Assembly (NCBI GenBank): GCA_019239895.1
Contig: JAFAZH010000052.1
Location: 248,001 to 312,000, forward strand
Source: Abditibacteriaceae bacterium
Lineage (GTDB): Bacteria; Armatimonadota; Abditibacteriia; Abditibacteriales; Abditibacteriaceae
Reading direction: 5' to 3'
DNA length: 64,000 nucleotides
The position numbers were made by a program, and so were the translations under genes. Below the pieces are notes generated by a model that saw only the letters and a list, made by a program, of their open reading frames with translations, searched no databases and was not told the DNA's origin. The number at the start of each line of letters is the position of its first letter. Within the stretch, counting starts at the first letter, position 1. Of this stretch, positions 28,096 to 37,368 are shown one piece after another.

Positions 28096-29631
28096 CTAAT
28101 AACCCCAAACTCGCACAAAATATTGGAAGACAACAACTTGAAGAAATTGGCAGCCCCCCAGAGCTAACACCCTGCGTTGAGCCTGGACATGCGTGGTGCG
28201 CAAGAGTTGCTGCGCCTCGGCTGCCGCAGGGATTAGGACACAGGGTGTCATGAACAGCCACATGCGCGCGACCTCACCGCGTGTTTTGCCCGATAAGTCA
28301 AGCAGCAGGAGCACCACCAGAAACGACCATAATAATGGCTTAGCCCCCAGATGACTGTTAGCAACATTATCGCCCTGCTTTCCAGAGCGTAACGTGTGCC
28401 ATAAGTGGGAGCAAAACAAAAGCGTTACTGGCACACCGCAGAAACTGAAGAAGTCTCCCAGATTCCCTGGCAGCGACCATAAGTAAGAACGATTATTATA
28501 GTAAAGCTGATTACGCAAAATATCAGAAGTTCTATAGACGGCCAGCACGTTAAAATGAAAGACCACCCATAAGAGGAGTAAAGATAATGGGACAGCCACA
28601 ATCAAGATAAGAGGTGGTATGATCTTCTGCCGTAAGTCAAGCGGGACTGTAGAGCGTGATCCACAGAATAACCAGAGCACAATGCAGAGCGGAACCAGTG
28701 TCGCCAAGCCCAAATTCATAAATATGGCTCCGGCTAACCAGACTCCGACAATGCCCATCCAGACCCAGGCGCGTTGAGGCGAACGCGCAGCAATGACGAC
28801 CAGGCACAGTGCCACTCCAGTGATTAATGGATACATTTGGTCTACAGAGGGCGTGAAGCAATGAAAGCCTGGCAGCAGGGCAAAACCCACAGCAGCATAG
28901 GCCCCCACGGTAGAATCACATAACCACTTGCCTAAGAAGTAAATGGGGACAACAGCAAGACTGCCGATAACGATAAAGATAAAAGCGATCAGTAACGCAA
29001 GACTCACATCTTTAGCACTCACTGGCACCTGCCACCACTGGGCCGCGTTGTGCGCTATAAATTCGGAGTTAACGCCAGGTGACAAAGCGAAAAGCGTATC
29101 AGCCACATCTTGCGTTCCTGGCAAAGCACCTAATGTTTTATGTAAGGCACCACTTAACACGATAGGGCCTGCCGACTGAGTTTGTGCATGGGAGACAAAG
29201 CCACCCATCTTCTGCTCGTAGTGATCCAACAGGCCAACAAGATTAGGGTGGGTTATGGCCGTTGAAAAGTAACTATTAGAGGCGGGGTTGATAATTAAGC
29301 TCGCTAACTGCATCCAGCCACTGGGGTGCATCAGAGCGACTCCGCAAGAGAGGGCCGAAGTTGCGGCCCAGAGACTTAGCAGAGCACGCCACTCACTCTG
29401 GGAAGTAGGTGTTGCGGTGAGTAAACCGGGCAACAGTTTCCAGACGACAAGCACCAGTGCCGCAAAAGGGACAAGAGGAAAGATGACACGCAGGGGTGCG
29501 CCCAGGGGAATGTAGCGCCAAGTCCACACCTGCGGTAGCCCAAACGGAACGGCATGGCAGGCCACAAGCAGAAGCACCAAGCAAGTTAGGCCCACCGTTA
29601 GTTGAACAAACAATACAGGCCGCTTCATCAA
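28096..29631 (-). CDS. Polytopic membrane protein, probable GT-C-like
   Basis: The 511-residue protein has about ten to twelve hydrophobic helices and no long soluble domain. A loop at about residues 125-165 contains HPNLVGLLDHYEQKMGG, in a position resembling the HPP-type loop of family 39 glycosyltransferases, but the resemblance is weak. The family is not recognised with certainty. Its place between a GT2 transferase and two YfhO genes suggests a lipid-linked sugar transferase or a flippase-like role. This is inference from context. Confidence 0.7.
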   Translation of the reverse strand: MMKRPVLFVQLTVGLTCLVLLLVACHAVPFGLPQVWTWRYIPLGAPLRVIFPLVPFAALVLVVWKLLPGLLTATPTSQSEWRALLSLWAATSALSCGVALMHPSGWMQLASLIINPASNSYFSTAITHPNLVGLLDHYEQKMGGFVSHAQTQSAGPIVLSGALHKTLGALPGTQDVADTLFALSPGVNSEFIAHNAAQWWQVPVSAKDVSLALLIAFIFIVIGSLAVVPIYFLGKWLCDSTVGAYAAVGFALLPGFHCFTPSVDQMYPLITGVALCLVVIAARSPQRAWVWMGIVGVWLAGAIFMNLGLATLVPLCIVLWLFCGSRSTVPLDLRQKIIPPLILIVAVPLSLLLLWVVFHFNVLAVYRTSDILRNQLYYNNRSYLWSLPGNLGDFFSFCGVPVTLLFCSHLWHTLRSGKQGDNVANSHLGAKPLLWSFLVVLLLLDLSGKTRGEVARMWLFMTPCVLIPAAAEAQQLLRTTHVQAQRRVLALGGCQFLQVVVFQYFVRVWGY

Positions 29632-29707
29632 GAGGTTAACCCAGTCATCAATCGTTTACCTGGACAACACCACGGTACCGAATCTTACACTGCAATAACG
29701 AGACGTT

Positions 29708-30475
29708 TTACCGCAACTTTTTACGATTTTTGTTATATCGTATTTTAGGCCGAGCCAAACCAAATAAATGTCGCAGCACGACCGTGCCAAAGCGAAACCA
29801 GACTTTACCCAAATCAAGCTTGGCCGTACCACCCTGACGGGCATATTCGTGGGTCGGCACATTGCTGACGCGAAAGCCACCGGCCAGGAACTTCATGACC
29901 ATTTCCTGCTCAATGGTAAAGTCATTCTCCTGTAAGCCAATGGCACGACCCAAATCGGTATTCAGCGCGCGAAAGCCATTTTGAATGTCGGTGAGGTGCC
30001 CCCCAAAGCGCAGATTGACCAGCGTAGTCAAGAACTTTGAGCCAGAGCGACGCAACCACTTATTCATATCGCCGTGTAGCTCATCGCTGCCTCCAGTCCA
30101 CCGGCTGCCAACCAGTAAGTCGAGGCGGTCTTCAAAAACGGGCTGCACTAAAGCGGGAATATCTGCGGGGTCATGGGAGCCATCGGCATCCATAAAGAGC
30201 GTGATTGGCACTGGAACAAGGCGCAAGGCGTGACGGATTGCGAGGCCCTTACCGCGCTCACTTAACACTTCAACCCGTGCCCCAGCCGCATGAGCGGCTT
30301 CTATGGTGCCATCGGTGGAGCCGCCATCCACGACGAAGACTTCACCACAGAAGGGAAGCACCTTCTCAATAAGTGAAGGCAAGGTAGCGATCTCATTGAG
30401 CGTCGGGATAACAATCCATACATCCTCACGGCGATATGGCAGTTGAGTGTTCAAAACAGTTTTAACTGTTCCCAA
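29708..30475 (-). CDS. Glycosyltransferase family 2 (polyprenyl-phosphate glycosyltransferase type)
   Basis: The 255-residue protein has a GT-A fold with VIPTLNE near residue 22, VDGGSTDGT, the DxD-like metal motif MDADGSHD, GSRWTGGSDE and QNGFRALN. These match dolichyl/undecaprenyl-phosphate mannose or glucose synthases. It likely makes a polyprenyl-phosphate sugar donor on the inner membrane face for the neighbouring GT-C/YfhO proteins. There are no membrane helices, and the tail is basic (KIRYNKNRKKLR). The start is uncertain: TTG 30475 overlaps the upstream gene by 14 bases and lacks a clear ribosome-binding site. Confidence 0.9.
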   Translation of the reverse strand: MGTVKTVLNTQLPYRREDVWIVIPTLNEIATLPSLIEKVLPFCGEVFVVDGGSTDGTIEAAHAAGARVEVLSERGKGLAIRHALRLVPVPITLFMDADGSHDPADIPALVQPVFEDRLDLLVGSRWTGGSDELHGDMNKWLRRSGSKFLTTLVNLRFGGHLTDIQNGFRALNTDLGRAIGLQENDFTIEQEMVMKFLAGGFRVSNVPTHEYARQGGTAKLDLGKVWFRFGTVVLRHLFGLARPKIRYNKNRKKLR

Positions 30476-31892
30476 AGGTTGGATTCAGGTAATGTAGTAA
30501 CCAGTAAATGGTTACACAGTTTAGCCCAATCAGGCCAACACACCACACCGCAAGGACACTTGGCAAGCGATTTAAACCCATTAAGCCGCTCCAACCCCAC
30601 GCTAACAGCAGGCTCAGACCACACAAAGAGGGCAATAAGTAGCGCCCACCCTCGGCCCAGCCCCAATGCACAAAAAGCGCCATCGCCAGGCAAGCCAACC
30701 AGTTAAAGGCAAAGGCCGCGAATGAACTCCACAGGCTAGTGGGAATCACCTGCTGTGTGTTATAACCTGCATCTGCTATTTCCACTGCATCCTGCTGCGC
30801 CTGCTGACGGCGCACCTTGAGCAATATCAGGCCGACAATTGCCAACACGCAATATGCCGCCAGCGCAACATAAACAGGAGTGCGTAAGCCTTCGGGTATC
30901 CAATCTTTTTGCGACCACATGGTGTAAAAGATGCTCCAATTAGCCGAGGCGAAAAGCGGCGGAAAGTTGGGGTGCAGCAACACCACGAGAAGCCCCATGC
31001 TGGTGCTGGGAAGCCATTTCAAGTCAGTCGTGGAATAGCCGGCCTCAATGGGTGTCATCTTGTGATACATCAGCAAGTTACGGCCATACCACGGCCCCGC
31101 GATGACCACCACGCACAGCACCACAATCGCAAAACGCAGCCAGGGGCGCGGCGAAGTTATAGCCTTGCGCCATCCATCCTGCACCAGCAGATAAACAACC
31201 AAAGCGGCCCCATCGCAGATTAGAGAGGTTGCCTTGCATAAGGCACCCAGACCGAAGCAGATACCCAGGATAAGTGCAGATTTTAGGCTATGGTCACGGG
31301 GATATTTAACAGCCAGCAACCATAAGAACAAGGTAACAGCGAAGAAGGTGGCACTATCGTTGTTGATGGTGCCTGCCGTCATGCCGAAGATAGGTAATAA
31401 TGCGACTTGGGCCACACCTAACCGAGCAAAAGTCGTGCTCCGTTGTCCGACAACCTGCGCCATTTGATAAATCAAAGGTAAAGTGGCGAGACACAACAAC
31501 AGACTCACCAGGCGCGTCAAGTGCCAGGCAGTGTTCTCACCTAAGCCACGCGTCAGGGCATAAACTGGCAGCAAGATCAGATAGTACAGCGGAGGATGAA
31601 GCGTATGTGCGCCAGCATGTTCACGCATCCGGCTTGGGTTACTGGGATCAGGCTCCAAAAAGGGGAATTGGTGCTCATTGAGCAGCAATTGCACATAGGC
31701 CATGTGGCGCGGCTCATCTGCTCCTTTGCCTAAGAGGATGACGCCATTATAGATTAGTCCTAACAGTGCGGCGATCAGCACCAATCCTAATAAAACGCGG
31801 TCACGCTGCCAGATAGCAGATAGGATGGAGGTTTGAGGTGGCGTTGAGGCTGCTTCGTCTACGGCGATAGTCGGCGAGGAGAGTCTATCCAT
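30462..31892 (-). CDS. GT39/ArnT-like membrane glycosyltransferase
   Basis: The 476-residue protein has a first helix at about residues 32-52 and then an acidic loop ADEPRHMAYVQLLL, whose Asp-Glu is the usual catalytic position of GT-C enzymes. HPPLYYLILLPVYALTRG follows, then about ten further helices. This layout fits family 39/DUF2142-like transferases, which use polyprenyl-phosphate sugars outside the membrane. The gene lies 17 bases after mutS2 and overlaps the GT2 donor-synthase gene, supporting a shared pathway. The acceptor is unknown. Confidence 0.82.
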   Translation of the reverse strand: MDRLSSPTIAVDEAASTPPQTSILSAIWQRDRVLLGLVLIAALLGLIYNGVILLGKGADEPRHMAYVQLLLNEHQFPFLEPDPSNPSRMREHAGAHTLHPPLYYLILLPVYALTRGLGENTAWHLTRLVSLLLCLATLPLIYQMAQVVGQRSTTFARLGVAQVALLPIFGMTAGTINNDSATFFAVTLFLWLLAVKYPRDHSLKSALILGICFGLGALCKATSLICDGAALVVYLLVQDGWRKAITSPRPWLRFAIVVLCVVVIAGPWYGRNLLMYHKMTPIEAGYSTTDLKWLPSTSMGLLVVLLHPNFPPLFASANWSIFYTMWSQKDWIPEGLRTPVYVALAAYCVLAIVGLILLKVRRQQAQQDAVEIADAGYNTQQVIPTSLWSSFAAFAFNWLACLAMALFVHWGWAEGGRYLLPSLCGLSLLLAWGWSGLMGLNRLPSVLAVWCVGLIGLNCVTIYWLLHYLNPTFGNS

Positions 31893-31909
31893 AGCTTAGA
31901 GCGGCCTGG

Positions 31910-34420
31910 TTAACTGAGATGCACGACCGTCGCGCCTTCGCCGCCCTCATTGGAGGCCGCTAAGTGGAACTCGCGCACGCCCCGTTGTCCGCGCAGCCAG
32001 CGATGCACCGCTGTGCGCAATGCCCCCGTGCCGCGCCCATGTACAATCCGCACCTCATCGGCATCCGAGAGCAGGGCATCATCAATATACTTTTCTAACT
32101 CCGGCAAGGCTTCGTCCACCCGCTTACCAATAAGATTGATTTCTTCGGGCACGGTCACAGCTTTACGAATGCGAATCGCCGACGCACCAATGTCAGCCCC
32201 TTTCGGGCGCGGCAAAGCTTCAATTTGATGCGCGGGGACTTCCAGCTTAATTGCCCCCACCCGCACAGAAACTCGACCACTATCATCGGGCAAAGCAAGC
32301 AGCACCCCTTCTTTGTTGAGATTAATCACCCGCACTAAATCACCCACCGCCGGGGCCTTGACAGGCGGAGACGAGCGGCGTGGTTGCTCCGATGCGGCCT
32401 CATGCTGCGCGGCTTCATGGCGCGATGTAGGCTCAGTGGCCGCCGCAGGACGAGGACGATTTTGAGCGGACTTACGCTCGGATTCGACCCGCTCTCGTAA
32501 AGTGCGCAGGCGGCTCCTCGCCTCTTCGGTTTGCTTGGATTCTTTTGCGGCACTGCGCAGTTCACGCAGCACCGCATCGGCTTCCTCCTGCGTCTGGCGC
32601 ACCAGGGCTTCGGCTTCACGGCGAGCCGCCGCCCTTTCTTCTTCCATTTGAATTTGCAAGCGGGCCAACTTCGCCTCATAATCGCGGCGCAAATGCTCCA
32701 CTTCCTCTCGCTCGCGTTGGGCACTGGCCGTCTGCTGTTCCAGTTCACGCTGCGTTTCTTCCAGGCGTTGGGTCGCGGCATCCGCTTCGGCACGATCACG
32801 CCCTAAATAACGCCGTGCCCGCTGCACTAATTCCGGCGGCATCTTGAGCCGGGCCGCAATATCCAGGGCATTACTGGCTCCGGGCACCCCGATGCGCAGG
32901 TGATAAGTCGGTTGCAGCGTCTTGGAATCAAACTCCACTGAAGCATTATCAAAGCGAGCCGAGCCGAGGGCGAACTGCTTTAGCTCGCCATAGTGTGTGG
33001 TCGCCACGACCCGCACGCCGCGCCGCTGCAACGAACGCAAGACAGCTTTAGCCAGCGATGCGCCTTCGTCCGGGTCCGTGCCCGCGCCGACTTCATCTAA
33101 GAGCACCAGGTCGCCAGCTTTGGCTTTGTTGAGAATACCGACGATTTGCTTAATGTGCGAAGAAAATGTCGAAAGTGATTGCTCAATGGATTGCTCGTCG
33201 CCAATATCGGCATAGACGGCACCAGGCAACGCCAGCCAACTCCCCGGCGCGACGGGTAAATGCAAGCCACACGCTGCCATGCAGATCAAGAGGCCCAACG
33301 TCTTAAGGACAACGGTTTTGCCCCCGGTGTTCGGCCCGGTTATCATCATGACATCGAAGCTTTCATCAGGCAGTTGCAGGCTCGGCAGGGGTTCCCCCGT
33401 CTGGCATTGATACGCTTCGGGGCTAAGTTTGCCATCACCGAAATCGCCTAAGAAAATATCATTGGGCACACAATCCTCAATGAGGGGATGGCGGGCTTGC
33501 AGCAGCACATAGGCGGAGCGTTTGGCCGGGTCTTCTAGGCACGGTTCCAGGGCCTTCATTTTTTGCGATAGCTGACCCTTGGCAAAGGCAAAATCAAGGT
33601 TCTCACAACCACCGAGACTGCCCATCAAGTCATCGTGCGCGCCCCCGACCCGGTGCGTTAAATCGGTTAGAATCGCCAGGATTGCCTCTTGCTCTTCCAA
33701 CAGCAACTCGCGCAGGCGATTGTTCATTTCAACCACCGCTTGCGGCTCCACAAAATAAGCTCCGCCAGAACCGCTCCGATCATGCACAATACCCGGCACA
33801 CGGGAGCGACATTCGGCTTTGACGGGCAGGCAATAGCGACCATCGCGCACCGTCACAAAGGCATCTTGCAGCAGCGGCTGCACGTTCGGGTCAGAAAGCA
33901 TCTGGCGCAGGCGTGTTTGCACATCGCCTTGCATCCGCCGCATGTTGCGTCGTGCCCGTAAAAGCGCGAGGGAAGCATCATCCTTAATTTCCCCACTGCT
34001 CTCGTCTATGGCATCCAGAATCGCCTTCTCTAAATCGGGGCGAGGTGTGATATTTTGAGCGTAATTATGAAGAATGGCAAAGTCGGTGCGCGGGATACTG
34101 AGGATGGTTTCTCGTAAGCGGCGCGAACCGGAGGCAAAGAGCGCCACCGCGAGCAACTGGCGCGGCTCCAGGATGGAACCAATGGCAGCCTTGCGCAGGG
34201 TATCGCTAATATCGCTGATGCCACCGAAGGGGGGCGTTTTACCCAGTTCCAGAAAGCGGCGGGCCTGGCTGGTTTCGGCCTGACGCTGGCGCACCTCGAC
34301 CAATTCAGTCACCGGACGCAGTGTACGCACCCGATTTTGGCCGAGCGCAGTCGCAGCGGTGTCTTCGAGCCGCTTGAGGACTTTATCGAGTTCTAAAAGT
34401 CGTAATGTGCGTGGTTCCAC
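31910..34420 (-). CDS. mutS2: Endonuclease MutS2
   Basis: MutS2 is a MutS-like ATPase with nuclease activity that acts on branched DNA and, in some bacteria, on collided ribosomes. The protein (836 residues from GTG 34420) has a clamp/lever region and the ATPase core with Walker A TGPNTGGKT and LVLLDEVGAGTDPDEG. A long Glu/Arg coiled coil follows, then the KOW-like segment VGDLVRVINLNKEGVLL and a C-terminal Smr domain with VHGRGTGALR. An upstream TTG at 34453 adds 11 residues that do not look like the family start, so GTG 34420 (VEPRTLRLLELDKVL) is preferred. It is first in the minus-strand operon that continues into glycosylation genes. Confidence 0.95.
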   Translation of the reverse strand: MEPRTLRLLELDKVLKRLEDTAATALGQNRVRTLRPVTELVEVRQRQAETSQARRFLELGKTPPFGGISDISDTLRKAAIGSILEPRQLLAVALFASGSRRLRETILSIPRTDFAILHNYAQNITPRPDLEKAILDAIDESSGEIKDDASLALLRARRNMRRMQGDVQTRLRQMLSDPNVQPLLQDAFVTVRDGRYCLPVKAECRSRVPGIVHDRSGSGGAYFVEPQAVVEMNNRLRELLLEEQEAILAILTDLTHRVGGAHDDLMGSLGGCENLDFAFAKGQLSQKMKALEPCLEDPAKRSAYVLLQARHPLIEDCVPNDIFLGDFGDGKLSPEAYQCQTGEPLPSLQLPDESFDVMMITGPNTGGKTVVLKTLGLLICMAACGLHLPVAPGSWLALPGAVYADIGDEQSIEQSLSTFSSHIKQIVGILNKAKAGDLVLLDEVGAGTDPDEGASLAKAVLRSLQRRGVRVVATTHYGELKQFALGSARFDNASVEFDSKTLQPTYHLRIGVPGASNALDIAARLKMPPELVQRARRYLGRDRAEADAATQRLEETQRELEQQTASAQREREEVEHLRRDYEAKLARLQIQMEEERAAARREAEALVRQTQEEADAVLRELRSAAKESKQTEEARSRLRTLRERVESERKSAQNRPRPAAATEPTSRHEAAQHEAASEQPRRSSPPVKAPAVGDLVRVINLNKEGVLLALPDDSGRVSVRVGAIKLEVPAHQIEALPRPKGADIGASAIRIRKAVTVPEEINLIGKRVDEALPELEKYIDDALLSDADEVRIVHGRGTGALRTAVHRWLRGQRGVREFHLAASNEGGEGATVVHLS

Positions 34421-34483
34421 GGAAAGATTATAGCCCTGTCGTGCCGTTAGCAAAAATGGTTCCCGCTAACTGGCCGGATATGT

Positions 34484-34491
34484 GCTATAAT
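34484..34491 (+). promoter_or_regulatory. Extended -10 promoter element
   Basis: GCTATAAT preceded by TG (TGCTATAAT, TATAAT at 34486-34491) matches an extended -10 box. No good -35 is seen. It lies about 110 bases before the DHH gene and divergent from mutS2. Confidence 0.5.
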
Positions 34492-34600
34492 TACTGCCAC
34501 AGAGAGCGGCGTAATCCAGCCTTATTCCTGACGTTGGGGAGTTTACACGTTCCGGCTGTTACCAAAATTCTTGAGTTAAAAGAGCAAAGAGGTTGCGACG

Positions 34601-35518
34601 ATGAGGCTTTTAACGAGGTCTGACTTCGATGGTTTGGCCTGTGCCGTGCTTTTAAAAGATGTTGGTCTGATTGACCGCTACAAGTTCGTCCATCCTAAAG
34701 ACATTCAGGATGGCAAGGTGGAGGTCAACGACAGCGATGTCTTAGCCAATATTCCCTACGTGGAAGGCTGCGGCCTGTGGTTCGACCACCACCTGAGTGA
34801 GCAGAAGCGGCTCGAAAAGCTGCCCGAATTCGAGGGTAGTTTTAAAGAGTGTCCCAGTTGCGCCCGCGTGATCTGGGATTATTACGGCGGCCATGACACC
34901 TTCCGGGAAGCCCTCGACCCCATGATGGAAGCGGTAGACAAAGCCGACAGTGGCAACCTAAGCGTCCTCGACATCGAAAACCCGCAAGGCTGGATTTTGC
35001 TCTCCTTCGTGATGGACCCGCGCACTGGTTTAGGCCGTTACCGCGACTATCGCATCAGCAACTATCAATTGATGGAAGACCTGGTGGAATATTGCCGCCA
35101 TCGCACCATCGAAGAGATTCTAACTTTGCCCGACGTGGACGAGCGTCTCAAGCGTTACTATGAGCAGACGGACTTATTCCGGGCAATGGTGCGCGAGCAC
35201 GCCACCCAGCATGGCAACGTGGTTGTGCTGGACTTGCGCGACCAGGAAGAAATCTTTTCCGGCAACCGCTTTGTGATTTACACCATGTTCCCGGAGACCA
35301 ATATCAGTATCCAAACGATGTGGGGCTTCCAGAAGCAAAACATCGTGATGAGTTGCGGCCATAGCATCACCAACCGCACCAGCAAAACCGATGTCGGTGC
35401 CCTGATGCTGGAATACGGCGGTGGCGGCCACCGCGCTGTCGGCACCTGCCAGGTTCCCGTCGAAAAAGCCGATGAAGTCTTGCAAACCCTCATCGCCCGC
35501 ATGAACGCAGATGGGTAG
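34601..35518 (+). CDS. DHH/DHHA1 family phosphoesterase
   Basis: The 305-residue protein is a DHH-superfamily metal-dependent phosphoesterase. RSDFDGLACAVLLK at the N-terminus and the signature FDHHLSE are followed by a helical linker. The DHHA1 domain ends in GGGGHRAVGTC, the glycine-rich substrate loop. Relatives hydrolyse oligoribonucleotides, cyclic dinucleotides, bisphosphate nucleotides or polyphosphate; the exact substrate cannot be chosen here. AGAGG lies before ATG 34601. A repeat starts directly after the stop codon, followed by tRNA-Val on the same strand. Confidence 0.88.
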   Translation: MRLLTRSDFDGLACAVLLKDVGLIDRYKFVHPKDIQDGKVEVNDSDVLANIPYVEGCGLWFDHHLSEQKRLEKLPEFEGSFKECPSCARVIWDYYGGHDTFREALDPMMEAVDKADSGNLSVLDIENPQGWILLSFVMDPRTGLGRYRDYRISNYQLMEDLVEYCRHRTIEEILTLPDVDERLKRYYEQTDLFRAMVREHATQHGNVVVLDLRDQEEIFSGNRFVIYTMFPETNISIQTMWGFQKQNIVMSCGHSITNRTSKTDVGALMLEYGGGGHRAVGTCQVPVEKADEVLQTLIARMNADG

Positions 35519-35647
35519 TCGGTGGTCAGTTGTCGGTAGTCGGTTTCCCGTACGCGACACACCTCAGTTGAATACTATTGAATACAGTGGTATAATTAAT
35601 TTGATTTTTCTCAACCGACCACCGTCTACAGACAACCGACTACCGAT
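35519..35647. repeat. Inverted repeat of GTCGGT words flanking the tRNA promoter
   Basis: The left arm (35519-35546) reads as repeated GGTNGTCGGT words. The right arm (35613-35647) is its approximate reverse complement. The tRNA-Val promoter lies in the loop and the right arm ends 3 bases before the tRNA. A third related arm is at 37518-37552. Confidence 0.82.
35568..35596 (+). promoter_or_regulatory. Sigma-70-type promoter for tRNA-Val
   Basis: TTGAAT (35568-35573), a 17-base spacer and TATAAT (35591-35596) form a near-consensus promoter. Transcription would start near 35603, about 48 bases before the tRNA, so the right repeat arm would be in the precursor leader. Confidence 0.8.
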
Positions 35648-35650
35648 AAA

Positions 35651-35722
35651 GGGCGATTAGCTCAGTGGGAGAGCGCTTCGTTCACACCGAAGAGGTCGCT
35701 GGTTCAATCCCAGCATCGCCCA
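35651..35722 (+). tRNA. tRNA-Val (anticodon CAC)
   Basis: The full cloverleaf can be drawn. The acceptor pairs GGGCGAT with ATCGCCC, a 4-bp D stem is present, and the anticodon stem is CTTCG/CGAAG with loop TTCACAC. The T arm is GCTGG-TTCAATC-CCAGC, and A is the discriminator base. The anticodon CAC (35683-35685) reads GUG valine codons. CCA is not encoded. Confidence 0.97.
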
Positions 35723-35927
35723 GTACATTCTAGCCCCCAAATAACTCTCTCGGTAAAAGTGGCCTAAAAGAACACCACTAACACACCTCCTAACCATACT
35801 TTCAGTAATGCTGGGGGCAGCAACATAATAAATGTTGGGCTGTCATTTTGGCTGCACTTGCTATATAATCTCACACTACATTCTATTTGAATGGAATAGG
35901 ATTGAAGTAGTAGGCAGAGTGGAATAT

Positions 35928-36266
35928 ATGACATTGACCATCGAGTTACCAATCGAATTAGAAGAGCAATTGCAGACTCAGGCCGAACAGTTAGGCATGG
36001 AACCTACTGATATAGCTCTGGATGCCTTAACTGTTTATCTCGCCACTTCAACCAAGCTCTTACAAAGAGCGGGCCGTATTAATCGTCTGGATCAGAGCGA
36101 GCCATTAACTCTTGTGGTTCCTACTGGGGAAGGGAAAACCCTTGCGGCCTTAGATGCTATTTCCGCTTACCAGACACGCACCGGTTTGGCTCCATTGGAT
36201 GACACCAGCCGCTCTGCGGAGTCTGATATCTATGGATACTCTGAACGTGAGGACGTGCAATTGTGA
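35928..36266 (+). CDS. Putative antitoxin of a PIN toxin pair
   Basis: This 112-residue protein has no secure family name. The N-terminus (LTIELPIELEEQLQTQAEQLG) looks like a strand followed by helices, as in ribbon-helix-helix antitoxins. The rest is polar and probably wraps the partner. Its stop overlaps the start of a PIN-domain gene (GTGA), the usual antitoxin-then-toxin arrangement. ATG 35928 is preferred over an upstream ATG at 35832, because residues before it are unlike an antitoxin and a TATAAT box lies at 35864-35869. Confidence 0.75.
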   Translation: MTLTIELPIELEEQLQTQAEQLGMEPTDIALDALTVYLATSTKLLQRAGRINRLDQSEPLTLVVPTGEGKTLAALDAISAYQTRTGLAPLDDTSRSAESDIYGYSEREDVQL

Positions 36267-36784
36267 CCGCAGCTACGGCCAATCCCTTAGCAGGTGCTTC
36301 CGCTAAGCCTGTGCTGTATCTGGTGGATACCAATATTCTCTTACGTGATGTGGATGCCTCGCATTCACATCACGCTACCACTCGCCAAGCTCTCCGGTTT
36401 TTAGCCACTACTGGCGCACCGCTATGCTTAATACCTCAGAATTTAATTGAGTTTTGGGTGGCCGCGACTCGACCCACAGCAGTTAATGGATTAGGGTTAT
36501 CTCCGGCCCAGGCCCAGGCTTCAATAGCACAATTTGAAGCCTCTTTTCACCTGTTACCTGACACCTCGGTCATTTTTGCTGAATGGAAGCGCATTGTAAC
36601 AGCTTATACAGTGAGTGGCAAAACGGCGCATGACGCCCGCCTCATAGCTGCCATGAAAGTGCATGGTTTGACTCACCTGCTTACCTTTAATGGGAATGAC
36701 TTCCATCGTTACAGCATAGGGGAAAGCATCACGGTGGTTGACCCGCATAGTGTCGCCCTATCTCATGTGTCGCCAGGACAGTGA
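36263..36784 (+). CDS. PIN domain ribonuclease toxin (VapC-like)
   Basis: The 173-residue protein has the PIN fold acidic set: Asp22 in LVDTNILL, Glu63 in NLIEFW, Asp124 in TAHDARLIA and Asp146 in FNGNDFHRY. PIN toxins cut RNA, often tRNA or rRNA. The start is GTG 36263, overlapping the antitoxin stop by 4 bases. A RelE/ParE remnant and a small conserved gene follow within 400 bases, so this is a small toxin-antitoxin island beside a tRNA gene. Confidence 0.9.
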   Translation: MTAATANPLAGASAKPVLYLVDTNILLRDVDASHSHHATTRQALRFLATTGAPLCLIPQNLIEFWVAATRPTAVNGLGLSPAQAQASIAQFEASFHLLPDTSVIFAEWKRIVTAYTVSGKTAHDARLIAAMKVHGLTHLLTFNGNDFHRYSIGESITVVDPHSVALSHVSPGQ

Positions 36785-36916
36785 TAAACCTTGTAAATCT
36801 TAGCAGCACCGTCTGTGTTAGGATTGCTTACATGAGGTGCAACTCTTGAAGTAAACTTATGCCCATACGGAGCCGTAAGCTGTGGCACATGCATAAGCTA
36901 CCACTTCTTTTCATAA

Positions 36917-37027
36917 ATGGGGGACAGCGTGCGTGTTGGCGATTATCGCATTATCTACAGCATTGAGGATGACGTGTTACGCGTGCTGATTATAGACATT
37001 GGCCACCGCCGTGACATTTACCGCTAA
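36917..37027 (+). pseudogene. Remnant of a RelE/ParE-type toxin (C-terminal end)
   Basis: A 36-codon open stretch ending TAA encodes VRVGDYRIIYSIEDDVL then a hydrophobic strand and GHRRDIYR. This is the characteristic C-terminal beta sheet and basic end of RelE/ParE ribonuclease or gyrase toxins. The N-terminal ~50 residues of the family are missing, and no antitoxin is seen upstream. It is probably a decayed toxin gene. The rest of 36785-37105 shows nothing recognisable. Confidence 0.75.
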
Positions 37028-37105
37028 TAACGACCTTAATAGAATATTCAAATATAAATTGTGAGCGTTAAGCATCACCTTTTACATTCTATACCCATAT
37101 CCCGG

Positions 37106-37360
37106 CTAAATTCCGCTGCGCCGTAAAACACGCAGACTTGACCGCCCATCAGTAATGCCTGCACCTGGTGCGTTCGCATCGAAGAAAGGACTTTGCGTAT
37201 CGGGTTCGGGATCAAGCGAACCTCCTAGTTCGAGGTAGATGGCCCACAACTTTTCGCTTTGCGCCCAGCGCTCAGCCGGGGTGAGGCGGTACCATTCGGC
37301 CCACTCTGGCGAGCAAATGTCTTCCGGTTGAATGAGGGGTTTAGCGGGCGTTTCAGCCAT
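37106..37360 (-). CDS. Small hypothetical protein (84 aa)
   Basis: The residues WYRLTPAERWAQSEKLWAIY and LGGSLDPEPDTQSPFFD resemble small conserved proteins that often sit next to nucleotidyltransferase or toxin genes, but I cannot name the family with certainty. There is no signal peptide or membrane segment, and the protein is rich in Trp and Glu. The genome neighbours (PIN pair, RelE remnant) suggest a mobile toxin-antitoxin context. Upstream, a 16-bp tandem duplication lies at 37369-37400. Confidence 0.6.
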   Translation of the reverse strand: MAETPAKPLIQPEDICSPEWAEWYRLTPAERWAQSEKLWAIYLELGGSLDPEPDTQSPFFDANAPGAGITDGRSSLRVLRRSGI

Positions 37361-37368
37361 AAACTAAG

